A DNA stretch of 7,089 nt from Syntrophomonadaceae bacterium (lineage in GTDB: Bacteria > Bacillota > Dethiobacteria > DTU022): contig PXBM01000210.1 of the NCBI GenBank assembly GCA_003566935.1, positions 1 through 7,089 of the forward strand. Reading direction: 5' to 3'. The translations under genes were made by a program, and so were the position numbers. The notes under the pieces are model-generated. The model made no database searches. It had not been told where the DNA came from and was given only the letters and a program-made list of their open reading frames with translations. This document shows positions 1 through 6,386 of the stretch, one piece after another (the first letter of the stretch is position 1; each line of letters opens with the position of its first letter).

Positions 1-56
1 CCAAACAAAAAAAGACCCAGGCCGCCAATAGTGCTAAAGGCTATCTCCCAGAACAA
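1..56 (-). CDS. Na+/phosphate cotransporter-like membrane protein, N-terminal fragment cut by window edge
   Basis: Only the first 18 codons plus two bases are inside the window. They read MFWEIAFSTIGGLGLFLFG (the last Gly from a partial codon), a hydrophobic first membrane segment with the Gly-rich GGLGLFLFG signature typical of the Na/Pi cotransporter (NptA/YjbB, PF02690) family, which usually goes on with a GMKLM-type stretch. The start is taken as TTG at 56-54 because a GGAGG (70-66) lies 9 nt upstream. The frame stays open further upstream to a GTG at 107-105, but that has no Shine-Dalgarno and sits at the expected transcription start of the promoter at 108-136, so it is unlikely. The gene is divergent from nikR. 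Family members take up phosphate with sodium or act with PhoU-like domains; whether such a domain follows cannot be seen. The identification rests on a very short peptide. Confidence 0.6.
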   Translation of the reverse strand, partial: MFWEIAFSTIGGLGLFLF

Positions 57-107
57 TAATTTGGCCCTCCATAAAGGGTTACCATATTGAAATCCCCTGC
101 TTAACAC

Positions 108-136
108 ATTATAAATTAAAGGTGGGGGTTTTTCAA
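108..136 (-). promoter_or_regulatory. Sigma-A type promoter for the Na/Pi cotransporter-like gene
   Basis: On the minus strand, TTGAAA (136-131) and a perfect TATAAT (113-108) are separated by 17 bp. Transcription would begin near position 101, giving a leader of roughly 45 nt before the TTG start at 56. This is the best-matching promoter in the window. Confidence 0.6.
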
Positions 137-170
137 TTTTTTATTTAACAACTAATGAGTATTTTTATTC

Positions 171-181
171 TATGCTATAAT
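171..181 (+). promoter_or_regulatory. Extended -10 promoter for nikR
   Basis: TATGCTATAAT contains a perfect TATAAT (176-181) preceded by a TRTGn extended -10 element. No good -35 hexamer is found 16-18 bp upstream, as is common for extended -10 promoters. Transcription would start near 188, leaving about 22 nt before the nikR start at 210. Confidence 0.55.
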
Positions 182-188
182 CAGCATA
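171..188. repeat. Perfect inverted repeat over the nikR -10 element, candidate operator
   Basis: TATGCT at 171-176 and AGCATA at 183-188 form a perfect 6+6 bp inverted repeat with a 6-bp centre. The repeat covers the nikR -10 box and the predicted transcription start, where a bound repressor would block initiation. It does not match the E. coli NikR site (GTATGA-N16-TCATAC), so the binding protein is unknown; NikR autoregulation is one possibility. It could also be chance in AT-rich DNA. Confidence 0.4.
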
Positions 189-196
189 ATCAATGT

Positions 197-203
197 GGAG
201 GTG
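197..203 (+). promoter_or_regulatory. Ribosome binding site that fixes the nikR start
   Basis: GGAGGTG lies here with 8 nt between GGAGG and the TTG at 210. An in-frame GTG at 195 overlaps this Shine-Dalgarno and has none of its own, so it cannot be the start. The TTG start also yields the N-terminus expected for the family. Confidence 0.8.
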
Positions 204-209
204 AAATTC

Positions 210-629
210 TTGTCAGGTTTAATACGTTTTGGTATTTCTATGGAAAAAGAGCTGCTGGCCCGCCTTGATAAGGAAATTGTCAAGCGCGGCTATCCAAATC
301 GTTCCGAGGCAATTCGTGATCTCATTCGCAACCAGTTAGTTGAGCTGGATTGGTCGCAAGACGATGAAGAAGTGGCCGGAACTATAACAATTATTTACGA
401 TCATCATGTCAAGGGCTTGAGCGACTTGCTCCTTGAACTGCAGCATGACCATCATGAAATGATTATTTCTGTCATGCATGTTCATCTTGAGCATGATAAC
501 TGTCTCGAAGTAATGGTGATAAAAGGGAAAGCCTCTGAAGCGAGGGACTTATCCAGCAGGTTAATCGGTGTAAAGGGAGTAAAACACGGCAAGCTGACCA
601 TTACCTCAACCGGCAAGGGCTTAAAATAA
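210..629 (+). CDS. nikR: Nickel-responsive transcriptional regulator NikR
   Basis: The 139-residue protein is a full-length NikR. Residues 1-45 (MSGLIRFGIS..., with RGYPNRSEAIRDLIR) form the ribbon-helix-helix DNA-binding domain; the rest is the ACT-like tetramerisation and metal-sensing domain. The high-affinity nickel site is complete: His79, His90, His92 and Cys98, in the same spacing as E. coli His76/His87/His89/Cys95 (the HVH and NC motifs in HVHLEHDNC). NikR typically represses nickel uptake genes when nickel is sufficient, as a tetramer in the cytoplasm. TTG at 210 is chosen over GTG at 195 because of the GGAGG at 197. No nickel transporter, hydrogenase or urease gene is in view, so its targets are elsewhere, or include itself or the divergent neighbour. 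It converges with prmC, 30 bp away, with no clear terminator between. Confidence 0.93.
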   Translation: MSGLIRFGISMEKELLARLDKEIVKRGYPNRSEAIRDLIRNQLVELDWSQDDEEVAGTITIIYDHHVKGLSDLLLELQHDHHEMIISVMHVHLEHDNCLEVMVIKGKASEARDLSSRLIGVKGVKHGKLTITSTGKGLK

Positions 630-659
630 AAACTGCAACCAGGCTGTCGATAATCAAGC

Positions 660-1544
660 TTATATCCTTTCCACTTCCAAAACCCTGGCGTGCCCTGCCA
701 GGTCCTGGTGCCATGTTATTGAATTAAAAATTCCGCTGCCACGGCAAAGCGAATCAAGCATTTTTTGCTGCCCTGCGCCTGCTTCAAGCAGCAGCATAGA
801 AGGTTTCGTAAGGTGCAAAGCAAGATCATTAAAAATTTTACGATAACCATCCAGCCCATCTTCTCCTCCATCAAGGGCTTCGCAAGGTTCATGATCAAGA
901 ATGTGCGATGGCAGATCTCTCATTTCCTTTTTTGTCAAATAGGGTGGGTTTGATATAACCAGGTTAAACAGGGGTGGTGTTGTACTGCTATTAAAAACTT
1001 CGAAATAGTTTCCGCAGTTCCAGGATATCCTGTCTTCCACCCGGTGCCGGGCCGCATTAAGCTTTGCTGTCTGCAGGGCGCCTGCAGATATGTCAACAGC
1101 ATCAATTTGAACGTCATTTACTTTTAAGGCAATAGTTATGGCAAGAATACCGCTTCCGGTACCCAGGTCCAGGACCCGGATATTTTTATATCCTTCAGAT
1201 TTTAGCCTATTTAGCCAGGACAGGGCCCTGTCAACCAGCAGTTCAGTTTCAGGACGCGGAATTAATACAGCTTTATTTACATTAAATCGATATCCATAAA
1301 ATTCTTTAGTTCCGGTAATATAAGCAGTCGGCTCACCGGCTGCCCTTCTCCTGACAAGCTCCTCGAATAAATATTCCTGCCTGGATGAAAGGTTTTGAGT
1401 TCTTTTCAAAAACAACTGCAGTCGATCTGTTTCCAGCAGGTGTGCAAGGAGTACTTCTGCCTCAACCCTGGGGTTTTCAAGGCCTGCATTTTCCAAGTAA
1501 AAAGAAGCTCTCTGAAGAGCTTCTTCAATCGCCTTGTTTTTCAA
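660..1544 (-). CDS. prmC: Peptide chain release factor N5-glutamine methyltransferase
   Basis: This 294-residue protein has the normal PrmC/HemK length and layout: an N-terminal helical domain (about 1-90), the linker motif IPRPETE (95-101), the S-adenosylmethionine-binding loop VLDLGTGSG (124-132), the acidic strand end AVD (149-151) and the catalytic NPPY (199-202), followed by the conserved EALDGGEDGLDGYR-type region (222-235). PrmC transfers a methyl group from SAM to the glutamine of the GGQ motif in class I release factors, which speeds peptide release. Its substrate RF1 is encoded immediately upstream; prmC begins 7 bp after the prfA stop, so the two are surely co-transcribed. The start is TTG at 1544-1542; a GGGAG within the last codons of prfA is 12 nt upstream, rather far, but no other in-frame start fits better. 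Confidence 0.96.
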   Translation of the reverse strand: MKNKAIEEALQRASFYLENAGLENPRVEAEVLLAHLLETDRLQLFLKRTQNLSSRQEYLFEELVRRRAAGEPTAYITGTKEFYGYRFNVNKAVLIPRPETELLVDRALSWLNRLKSEGYKNIRVLDLGTGSGILAITIALKVNDVQIDAVDISAGALQTAKLNAARHRVEDRISWNCGNYFEVFNSSTTPPLFNLVISNPPYLTKKEMRDLPSHILDHEPCEALDGGEDGLDGYRKIFNDLALHLTKPSMLLLEAGAGQQKMLDSLCRGSGIFNSITWHQDLAGHARVLEVERI

Positions 1545-1551
1545 TGGATTA

Positions 1552-2622
1552 TTAAGCTCCCGTTTCTTTTAGTTTTTCCGCCCGCTCGTCGGCAACCAGT
1601 TCATCCACTATTTCATCCAGTTCCCCGGCCAAAACCAGCTCTAACTTATGGAGAGTCAGGTTGATCCTGTGATCGGTTACCCTGTTTTGTGGGAAGTTAT
1701 AGGTGCGAATCCTTTCACTGCGATCACCGCTGCCAACCATGGTTTTTCGGGTTTCAGCCTGCTCGGCAGTCTGTTCAGTAATGTATTTATCGAGCAGCCT
1801 GCTCCTTAATATACGCATGGCTTTTTCCTTATTCTGAAGCTGCGACTTTTCATCCTGGCAGCTAACGACCACATTTGTTGGCATGTGGGTAATCCTTACT
1901 GCCGACTGGGTGGTATTAACACTTTGACCGCCCGGTCCGGTCGCACAAAATGTATCAACCCGTAAATCCTGGGGATTGATTTCCACTTCTACATCTTCTA
2001 CTTCTGGTAGGACTGCAACAGTGGCCGCTGAAGTATGTATCCTTCCTCCTGACTCGGTAGAAGGAATCCGCTGGACTCGGTGAACACCGCTTTCAAATTT
2101 AAGATTGCTGTAGGCACCCTTTCCTTCAACACCCAGGATAACCTCTTTAAAGCCACCGATATTTGTCGGGTGTGATTCTACTATTTCCGCCTTATAATTC
2201 TTTCGCTCCGCAAATCGTGTATACATTTTCAAGAGGTCTGCAGCAAAAAGGGCAGCTTCGTCCCCGCCTGTGCCAGCCCTGATTTCAATAAAAACATTTT
2301 TATCATCATAGGGATCTTTAGGTAATAGCTGTTCTTTTAAGTCTGCTTCAATCTTTTCCTTCTCTGAAGACAGCGATGCTACTTCTGCGCGTATCAAGTC
2401 AGACATCTCTTCTTCCTTGCTGTCCTTTAACATTTCCTGTGCATCAGTTAATTCCTGTTCCACACTTTTCAGGCGCTGAAATAGCTCGACAATTGGCGTG
2501 ATCTCTGATATTTCACGGGACATTTTAAGCCATTCATCCCGGTTATCCATTACATTTGGATCACTTAACAGTTGCTCAAGTTCTTTATAGCGCTGCTCAA
2601 CAACCTCTAGTTTTTCCTGCAT
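1552..2622 (-). CDS. prfA: Peptide chain release factor 1 (RF1)
   Basis: The 356-residue protein is RF1, which recognises UAA and UAG in the ribosomal A site and triggers hydrolysis of peptidyl-tRNA. The N-terminal domain is helical and rich in Glu/Lys (1-100). [10 protein letters not shown] (115-124) marks the start of the core domain. The codon-recognition tripeptide is of the PxT form (PST, 187-189, in [15 protein letters not shown]), which identifies RF1 rather than RF2 (SPF). The peptidyl-transferase loop [15 protein letters not shown] has GGQ at 231-233; its glutamine is the target of PrmC, encoded next. The ATG start at 2622-2620 has a GAGGTGA Shine-Dalgarno 6 nt upstream. In many Clostridia another gene sits between rpmE and prfA; here there is only a 167-bp spacer with a terminator and a possible promoter. 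Confidence 0.97.
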   Translation of the reverse strand: MQEKLEVVEQRYKELEQLLSDPNVMDNRDEWLKMSREISEITPIVELFQRLKSVEQELTDAQEMLKDSKEEEMSDLIRAEVASLSSEKEKIEADLKEQLLPKDPYDDKNVFIEIRAGTGGDEAALFAADLLKMYTRFAERKNYKAEIVESHPTNIGGFKEVILGVEGKGAYSNLKFESGVHRVQRIPSTESGGRIHTSAATVAVLPEVEDVEVEINPQDLRVDTFCATGPGGQSVNTTQSAVRITHMPTNVVVSCQDEKSQLQNKEKAMRILRSRLLDKYITEQTAEQAETRKTMVGSGDRSERIRTYNFPQNRVTDHRINLTLHKLELVLAGELDEIVDELVADERAEKLKETGA

Positions 2623-2687
2623 ACGAAGTCACCTCAGAAAAATAACCCAGCTTTTGCCGGATTTTCATTCACGTAGCATCTATCAAG

Positions 2688-2717
2688 ATAATAATGGATC
2701 TGCTCAGCTATACTCAA
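2688..2717 (-). promoter_or_regulatory. Possible promoter for prfA-prmC
   Basis: On the minus strand TTGAGT (2717-2712) and TATTAT (2693-2688) are 18 bp apart, 4/6 and 5/6 matches to consensus. A promoter is expected because a terminator closes rpmE just upstream, but this match is only moderate. The leader would be about 60 nt. Confidence 0.35.
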
Positions 2718-2742
2718 TTGCGGTTGCAGGCTGTGCCGTTAT

Positions 2743-2778
2743 AAAAACAAAAGGAGCAGCGCTCAGAGGCCCTGCTCC
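2743..2778 (-). terminator. Rho-independent terminator after rpmE
   Basis: On the minus strand GGAGCAG (2778-2772) pairs perfectly with CTGCTCC (2759-2753); two more G-C pairs form inside after one mismatch. The hairpin is followed at once by TTTTGTTTTT (2752-2743). It lies 11 bp past the rpmE stop and would end rpmE transcripts, at least partly separating them from prfA. Confidence 0.85.
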
Positions 2779-2789
2779 CGAAATTTCAT

Positions 2790-2987
2790 CTACATTCCAT
2801 ACTTACGTTTAAAGCGCTCTACCCGGCCTCCGGTATCAACAAACTTTTGTTTGCCCGTGAAAAAGGGATGACATTTCGAGCATATTTCCACCTTCAGGCT
2901 TTCACTGGTCGAACCGGTTTCAAATGTTTCTCCGCAGGCGCAGGAAACAGTAGTCCGGTAATATTTTGGGTGTATATCTGGTTTCAT
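2790..2987 (-). CDS. rpmE: 50S ribosomal protein L31, zinc-binding form
   Basis: The 65-residue protein starts [10 protein letters not shown] and ends [13 protein letters not shown], as expected for bacterial L31, which bridges the large and small subunits. Four cysteines in CxC (16, 18) and CxxC (36, 39, in ICSKCHPF) make it the zinc-containing C+ type; cysteine-free forms replace this type under zinc shortage in some bacteria. ATG at 2987 is chosen because it gives the family N-terminus; an adjacent ATG at 2990 would add one Met. AAGGAGG (3003-2997) is 6 and 9 nt from the two ATGs, so either can serve. A longer open frame up to 3032 adds a non-homologous Arg-rich extension across the Shine-Dalgarno and promoter and is rejected. 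The gene follows rho by about 80 bp. Confidence 0.96.
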   Translation of the reverse strand: MKPDIHPKYYRTTVSCACGETFETGSTSESLKVEICSKCHPFFTGKQKFVDTGGRVERFKRKYGM

Positions 2988-3022
2988 CATTTTCAACCTC
3001 CTTCTTCCTCTTCCGAATTCAA

Positions 3023-3051
3023 ATAATAGCACATTGGCTTATATTCTGCAA
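3023..3051 (-). promoter_or_regulatory. Extended -10 promoter for rpmE
   Basis: On the minus strand TGTGCTATTAT ends in a TATTAT (3028-3023) with a full TRTGn extension. TTGCAG (3051-3046) sits 17 bp upstream as a weak -35. Transcription would start near 3016, about 28 nt before the ATG. It lies just past the rho stop, so rpmE can be expressed separately from rho. Confidence 0.55.
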
Positions 3052-3071
3052 CAAAAAATCCACAAATAAAA

Positions 3072-4322
3072 CTACATTGTATGCATGTTCTTGAGAAACT
3101 CTTCATTGGATTCGGTTTTTCTAAGTCTGTCCATCAATGCTTCAAGAAATTCTATGCTTGTACTGTTGCCCATCGCTTTTCGCAGGGCCCACATAAGTTC
3201 GATTTTACGCTCATCAAGCAAGAGCTCCTCGCGGCGCGTTCCCGAACGGGATATATCTATAGCCGGGAATATGCGTCGTTCAGCTATCTTTCGGTCAAGA
3301 TGCAGCTCCATGTTGCCGGTGCCTTTAAATTCTTCATAAACAACATCATCCATTCGACTGCCGGTTTCAACTATAGCTGTAGCAAGCACCGTTAATGAAC
3401 CACCTCCGTCAATATTTCGGGCTGCTCCAAAAAATCTTTTAGGCTTATAGAAAGCAGAGGGGTCAATACCCCCTGAGAGAGTTCGACCGCTGGGTGGAAT
3501 TACCAGGTTGTAGGCTCTGGTCAACCTGGTAATGCTGTCAAGCAGCACGGCAACGTCACGTCCTTGTTCTACCAGGCGCTGTGACCTTTCCAGGACCAGC
3601 TCTGCTATATGGATATGGTTTTCAGGCTTTTGATCAAAGGTAGAACTAACCACGTCTGCATTAACGCTACGCTCCATATCGGTAACTTCTTCAGGTCTTT
3701 CATCGATCAGAAGGATAATTAATTCGATATCAGGGTGATTAACGGAAATGCTGTTGGCAAGCTGCTTGAGCAGCATGGTTTTGCCTGCTCTGGGCGGGGA
3801 AACGACCAGGCCACGCTGCCCTTTCCCGACTGGCACTAGCAGGTCAATAATTCTGGTGGAAAGGATATTAGATTTGGTTTCCATGCGAATAGGATCATCC
3901 GGGTGAATAGGGACCAGGCTGCGGAAACCTTTACGAACCGACATTTTTTCCGGATCTTCTCCGTTGATCTGCTCAACCTGAAGAAGAGCATAATACCTTT
4001 CGCTGTCCTTTGGAGGCCTGATTCGCCCGCTAATAATATCTCCGGTTCTCATGTTGAAACGACGAATCTGTGAAGCAGAAATATAAATATCATCTTCTGA
4101 AAAATAGTATTTCTTGCGTCTCAGAAAGCCAAAACCATCCGGCATAATTTCCAACATGCCGGAAGCCGTATGCTGATCTCCGTTTTCCGAGAAAAGTTTA
4201 GTCAGGGTATCAATCAATTCCTGCTTGCGCATGGTTGACTGGCCTTTTATTTCATGTTCCTTCGCCAGTCGATGCAACTCATTTAATGTCATTGTTTTTA
4301 ACTTTTCAGTATCCAAAATCAA
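3072..4322 (-). CDS. rho: Transcription termination factor Rho
   Basis: The 416-residue protein is a complete Rho, the hexameric RNA helicase/ATPase that releases RNA polymerase. Residues 1-45 are the N-terminal helical Rho domain ([15 protein letters not shown]...). The cold-shock-like primary RNA-binding domain follows, with PDGFGFLR (61-68), [12 protein letters not shown] (84-95) and [14 protein letters not shown] (101-114). The ATPase domain has Walker A PPRAGKT (176-182), LIDERPEEV (205-213), Walker B region [11 protein letters not shown] (257-267), the Q-loop region [13 protein letters not shown] (278-290), the R-loop region [17 protein letters not shown] (334-350) and SGTRREELL (360-368), where the arginine finger is expected. 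No long inserted linker is present, so it is of compact, E. coli-like length. The start is TTG at 4322-4320, with AGGA 7 nt before it. It starts 11 bp after the exchanger stop, so the two are likely one transcript. No intrinsic terminator follows. Confidence 0.97.
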   Translation of the reverse strand: MILDTEKLKTMTLNELHRLAKEHEIKGQSTMRKQELIDTLTKLFSENGDQHTASGMLEIMPDGFGFLRRKKYYFSEDDIYISASQIRRFNMRTGDIISGRIRPPKDSERYYALLQVEQINGEDPEKMSVRKGFRSLVPIHPDDPIRMETKSNILSTRIIDLLVPVGKGQRGLVVSPPRAGKTMLLKQLANSISVNHPDIELIILLIDERPEEVTDMERSVNADVVSSTFDQKPENHIHIAELVLERSQRLVEQGRDVAVLLDSITRLTRAYNLVIPPSGRTLSGGIDPSAFYKPKRFFGAARNIDGGGSLTVLATAIVETGSRMDDVVYEEFKGTGNMELHLDRKIAERRIFPAIDISRSGTRREELLLDERKIELMWALRKAMGNSTSIEFLEALMDRLRKTESNEEFLKNMHTM

Positions 4323-4333
4323 AACACCATCCT

Positions 4334-5338
4334 TTATAATGTACCTCCGGACCTGAATAACAGGTATGCTGCCACAAAATAACCTGCAAGTACCAGGACC
4401 ATGTCATATCCAATACGTCCTAATTGTTTTTCTGATTTATAGGTCAAACTAAAAATTACTATTGTTGAAATTATAATTACCATAGTTGCCGAGACAAGGT
4501 GGTTGCCTGAAGCGGCATGAATCAGAGGACCCTGACGGTAAAACAGGTCTGCAATAAAAACCACCAGCATGTTCATAAAGTTTGCGCCGAATACGTTGGC
4601 AACAGCCATATCTACATAACCAAGCCTGACAGCAGACAACGTTGTTACCGTTTCCGGAAGAGATGTGCTGATTGCCAGCAGGATTGAGCCGACCAGGGTG
4701 TGTCCCAACCCTGTAGAAATAGCTATACTATCGGCTGCACTGGTAATTAAAACTCCTGTTATAATGATTAAGCCGGCCGCAAGAGCGAAGTTAGTTAATG
4801 CTTTTTTTGTTGAAACTCTATTACTGGCCTTGTAAATTTCTTCGCTGCCTGCAGCAAGCACCGGGTTACTTTGATCGTAACGGAAAATCAACCTGCTGCC
4901 CAGTATATATACTGATGCTATTAACAATGTTTCCAAGCCAACCCAGCCAATGGGCACATAAATAAACCCCAGTAACGCAAGCGCAGCAAGACAAATCGTT
5001 ATAATGCTCAATGAAGCAGTGATAATATGCCCACTGCTGACAGCCGAAGTTAACGGCCCTTTACCGGACGATATATCGATTACTGCTAGCAAAGCCAGGT
5101 TAAACAAACAACTGCCCAGTATATTACCAAGGGCCAAATCGGGAGAATTAAGCGCTACCGCACTTAAAGTTGTTACAAGTTCCGGCAGAGAAGTTGCCAG
5201 GGGAAGCAGCAGGGCTCCGATCCAGGCGCTGCCTATACCGGTATTCTCAGAAATTATTGCAGCATTTCTTGTTAGTTTACTACCAGCAAAAACTATTAAA
5301 ACCGCACAAAGGAAAAACTGTATCCATGGATTAATCAT
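4334..5338 (-). CDS. CaCA-family sodium/calcium exchanger-like membrane antiporter
   Basis: This 334-residue hydrophobic protein shows the inverted alpha-repeat pair of the Ca2+/cation antiporter superfamily (PF01699). Alpha-1 has ATSLPELVTTLSAV (48-61) then GNILGSCLFN (71-80); alpha-2 has STSLPETVTTLSAV (224-237) then ANVFGANFMN (247-256). About ten membrane segments are expected, with a hydrophilic loop around 152-180. The acidic ion-binding residues are Glu53 and Glu229. Compared with the Methanocaldococcus exchanger (Glu54, Asn81, Glu213, Asp240), Asn80 is kept but the Asp240 position is Asn256. Such proteins normally swap Ca2+ for Na+ or H+; the true ions here are not known. ATG at 5338 has GGGAG 4 nt upstream, a short spacing. 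It leads the probable operon with rho; the functional link is unclear. Confidence 0.85.
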   Translation of the reverse strand: MINPWIQFFLCAVLIVFAGSKLTRNAAIISENTGIGSAWIGALLLPLATSLPELVTTLSAVALNSPDLALGNILGSCLFNLALLAVIDISSGKGPLTSAVSSGHIITASLSIITICLAALALLGFIYVPIGWVGLETLLIASVYILGSRLIFRYDQSNPVLAAGSEEIYKASNRVSTKKALTNFALAAGLIIITGVLITSAADSIAISTGLGHTLVGSILLAISTSLPETVTTLSAVRLGYVDMAVANVFGANFMNMLVVFIADLFYRQGPLIHAASGNHLVSATMVIIISTIVIFSLTYKSEKQLGRIGYDMVLVLAGYFVAAYLLFRSGGTL

Positions 5339-5577
5339 TTTGCTCCCGTAAGTCTAAACGTGTGTATAATATAAAAACCTTAAAGTGAGGGTGAACATAA
5401 ATTAATTATCCTTTATGAAGGGGGAATAATATTTAATTGCCGCACAGTAATAATAGGATATGAAATTGCATAAAGAAGATCTTTTTAAATAATATGATAT
5501 TAAAATCGTAATGTAAATAGCTATTCGCTATAAATACTTTTTTTCCTGCAGGCAAGCTGTAAAAATCACTGTCTTTT
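5339..5577. other. AT-rich spacer between the hydrolase and exchanger genes
   Basis: This 239-bp gap has no open frame with a credible ribosome binding site. It is strongly AT-rich. Apart from a possible promoter near its left end I see only short palindromes: AATAGCTATT around 5515-5525 and CCTGCAGG near 5546-5553. No intrinsic terminator for the upstream hydrolase gene is evident. Confidence 0.5.
5366..5395 (-). promoter_or_regulatory. Possible promoter for the exchanger-rho operon
   Basis: On the minus strand TTCACC (5395-5390) and TATTAT (5371-5366) are 18 bp apart, about 30 bp upstream of the exchanger ATG. The -10 is a 5/6 match, the -35 4/6. AT-rich surroundings make chance matches likely, so this is tentative. 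Confidence 0.3.
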
Positions 5578-6189
5578 TCAGGTTAGAAAAGGATTCCCAG
5601 AGGTTTCAGCTTTAACAGTCGTTGCAGGACCATGACCGGGATAAACTTTTGTTTCAGGAGGAAGGGTTAGCAGCTTTGATTTAATACTCTTAATTAAGCT
5701 GTCATAGGATCCACCGGCAAGATCTGTCCTGCCGATCGAGCCAGCAAAAAGTGTATCTCCACAAAATGCTGCCCCGTTACCAAGAAGGCAAATCCCCCCC
5801 TCAGTGTGACCGGGTGTTTCTATAACATGCAGTTTCAGACTGCCAAATGAAACCTCGTCTCCTTCAGCTAAAAACTGATCAGGCAAAGGCTGTTTCTTCA
5901 AAATTAATTTAAGGCCGAAGCCAGGGTTCTGGTATAGTTCAAGATCTTTTCTGTTTAAAAGTACCGGCGCAGAGTACTCTTGCTTAAGTTTTCCATTGGC
6001 ACCAATGTGGTCAACATGCGCATGTGTATTAATGATATGTTTAACTTTAAGGCCATGCCTGTCAATCAGGGTTATGATGGACTTGCCTTCAGCTCCGGGA
6101 TCAATAACAACAGCTTCTTTTGTATCCGGGCAGGATAGGATGTAACAGTTTGTTGCAAACATGCTGACAGTCAGAGTATTAATATCCAA
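5578..6189 (-). CDS. Glyoxalase II-like metallo-beta-lactamase-fold hydrolase
   Basis: The 203-residue cytoplasmic protein (no signal peptide) is a single metallo-beta-lactamase domain. It carries the complete two-metal site: THAHVDH (55-61, with His56, His58, Asp60, His61), His128 in TPGHTEG, Asp145 in CGDTLF and His186 in YPGHGP. The N-terminus (MDINTLTVSMFATNCYIL) and the C-terminal NPFL resemble the B. subtilis YqgX type of short glyoxalase II-like proteins. The separate C-terminal helical substrate domain of classical glyoxalase II (about 250-260 residues) is missing, so hydrolysis of S-lactoylglutathione is unproven; a related thioester may be the substrate. The start is TTG at 6189-6187; GGAAG (6203-6199) lies 9 nt upstream. 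An out-of-frame ATG between them runs into a stop after a few codons. It stands alone between spacers of 239 and 197 bp. Confidence 0.88.
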   Translation of the reverse strand: MDINTLTVSMFATNCYILSCPDTKEAVVIDPGAEGKSIITLIDRHGLKVKHIINTHAHVDHIGANGKLKQEYSAPVLLNRKDLELYQNPGFGLKLILKKQPLPDQFLAEGDEVSFGSLKLHVIETPGHTEGGICLLGNGAAFCGDTLFAGSIGRTDLAGGSYDSLIKSIKSKLLTLPPETKVYPGHGPATTVKAETSGNPFLT

Positions 6190-6204
6190 CAGGTCATTCT
6201 TCCT

Positions 6205-6216
6205 TTCTATATAGAA
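6205..6216. repeat. 12-bp perfect palindrome upstream of the hydrolase gene
   Basis: TTCTATATAGAA is a perfect 12-bp palindrome directly next to the hydrolase Shine-Dalgarno. It could be a protein site, or chance in AT-rich DNA; nothing else supports a role. Confidence 0.25.
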
Positions 6217-6233
6217 CTGTAATTACTCAACCA

Positions 6234-6318
6234 GCTAAAGTAGGCTGCACTCACTTTACGTTCGCTTCAGGCTTTGCTAAAATGGCACTTCCTTGCCTGT
6301 ACTTTATGCTCGCTTCAG
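6234..6318. repeat. Two tandem copies of an imperfect intergenic repeat
   Basis: Unit 1 (6234-6270) and unit 2 (6276-6318) both begin GCTAAA and end in near-identical 18-mers: ACTTTACGTTCGCTTCAG (6253-6270) and ACTTTATGCTCGCTTCAG (6301-6318), 16 of 18 bases the same, 48 bp apart. The middle of unit 2 is about 6 bp longer and diverged. Within unit 1 TAAAGT (6236-6241) and ACTTTA (6253-6258) can pair as a 6-bp stem. No reading frame explains it. It may be a remnant of a dispersed intergenic repeat family or a structured part of the transcript between the two flanking genes. Confidence 0.5.
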
Positions 6319-6386
6319 TTTTCTTAAGCTGTATAAGCAGTATTAAACGATATAGGCTGAGCTGGCACATGAACCTTTAAATAAAA

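Noticed and set aside
87..115. Plus-strand TTGAAA-17-TATAAA that could be a second nikR promoter
   Set aside because: It overlaps the better minus-strand promoter at 108-136, because a near-palindromic TATA region scores on both strands, and nikR has a closer extended -10 promoter.
90..140. Possible plus-strand terminator (AATCCCC ... GGGGGTT then T-rich)
   Set aside because: The stem includes a wobble pair and spans a loop of over 20 nt, and no plus-strand gene ends upstream.
195..209. GTG at 195 as the nikR start
   Set aside because: It overlaps the Shine-Dalgarno of the TTG at 210 and adds five residues not typical of the family.
630..659. Terminator between convergent nikR and prmC
   Set aside because: A T-rich run exists on the minus strand, but only a 3-bp CTG/CAG stem precedes it.
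2988..3032. N-terminal extension of L31 (Arg-rich, 15 codons)
   Set aside because: It covers the ribosome binding site and part of the promoter of rpmE, and has no likeness to L31.
3081..3395. Plus-strand open frames inside rho and other genes
   Set aside because: They lie antisense to strongly conserved proteins, have no recognisable motifs and lack ribosome binding sites.
5515..5553. Small palindromes in the AT-rich spacer as a terminator or operator
   Set aside because: Stems are about 5 bp, and the T run lies on the strand that carries no gene there.
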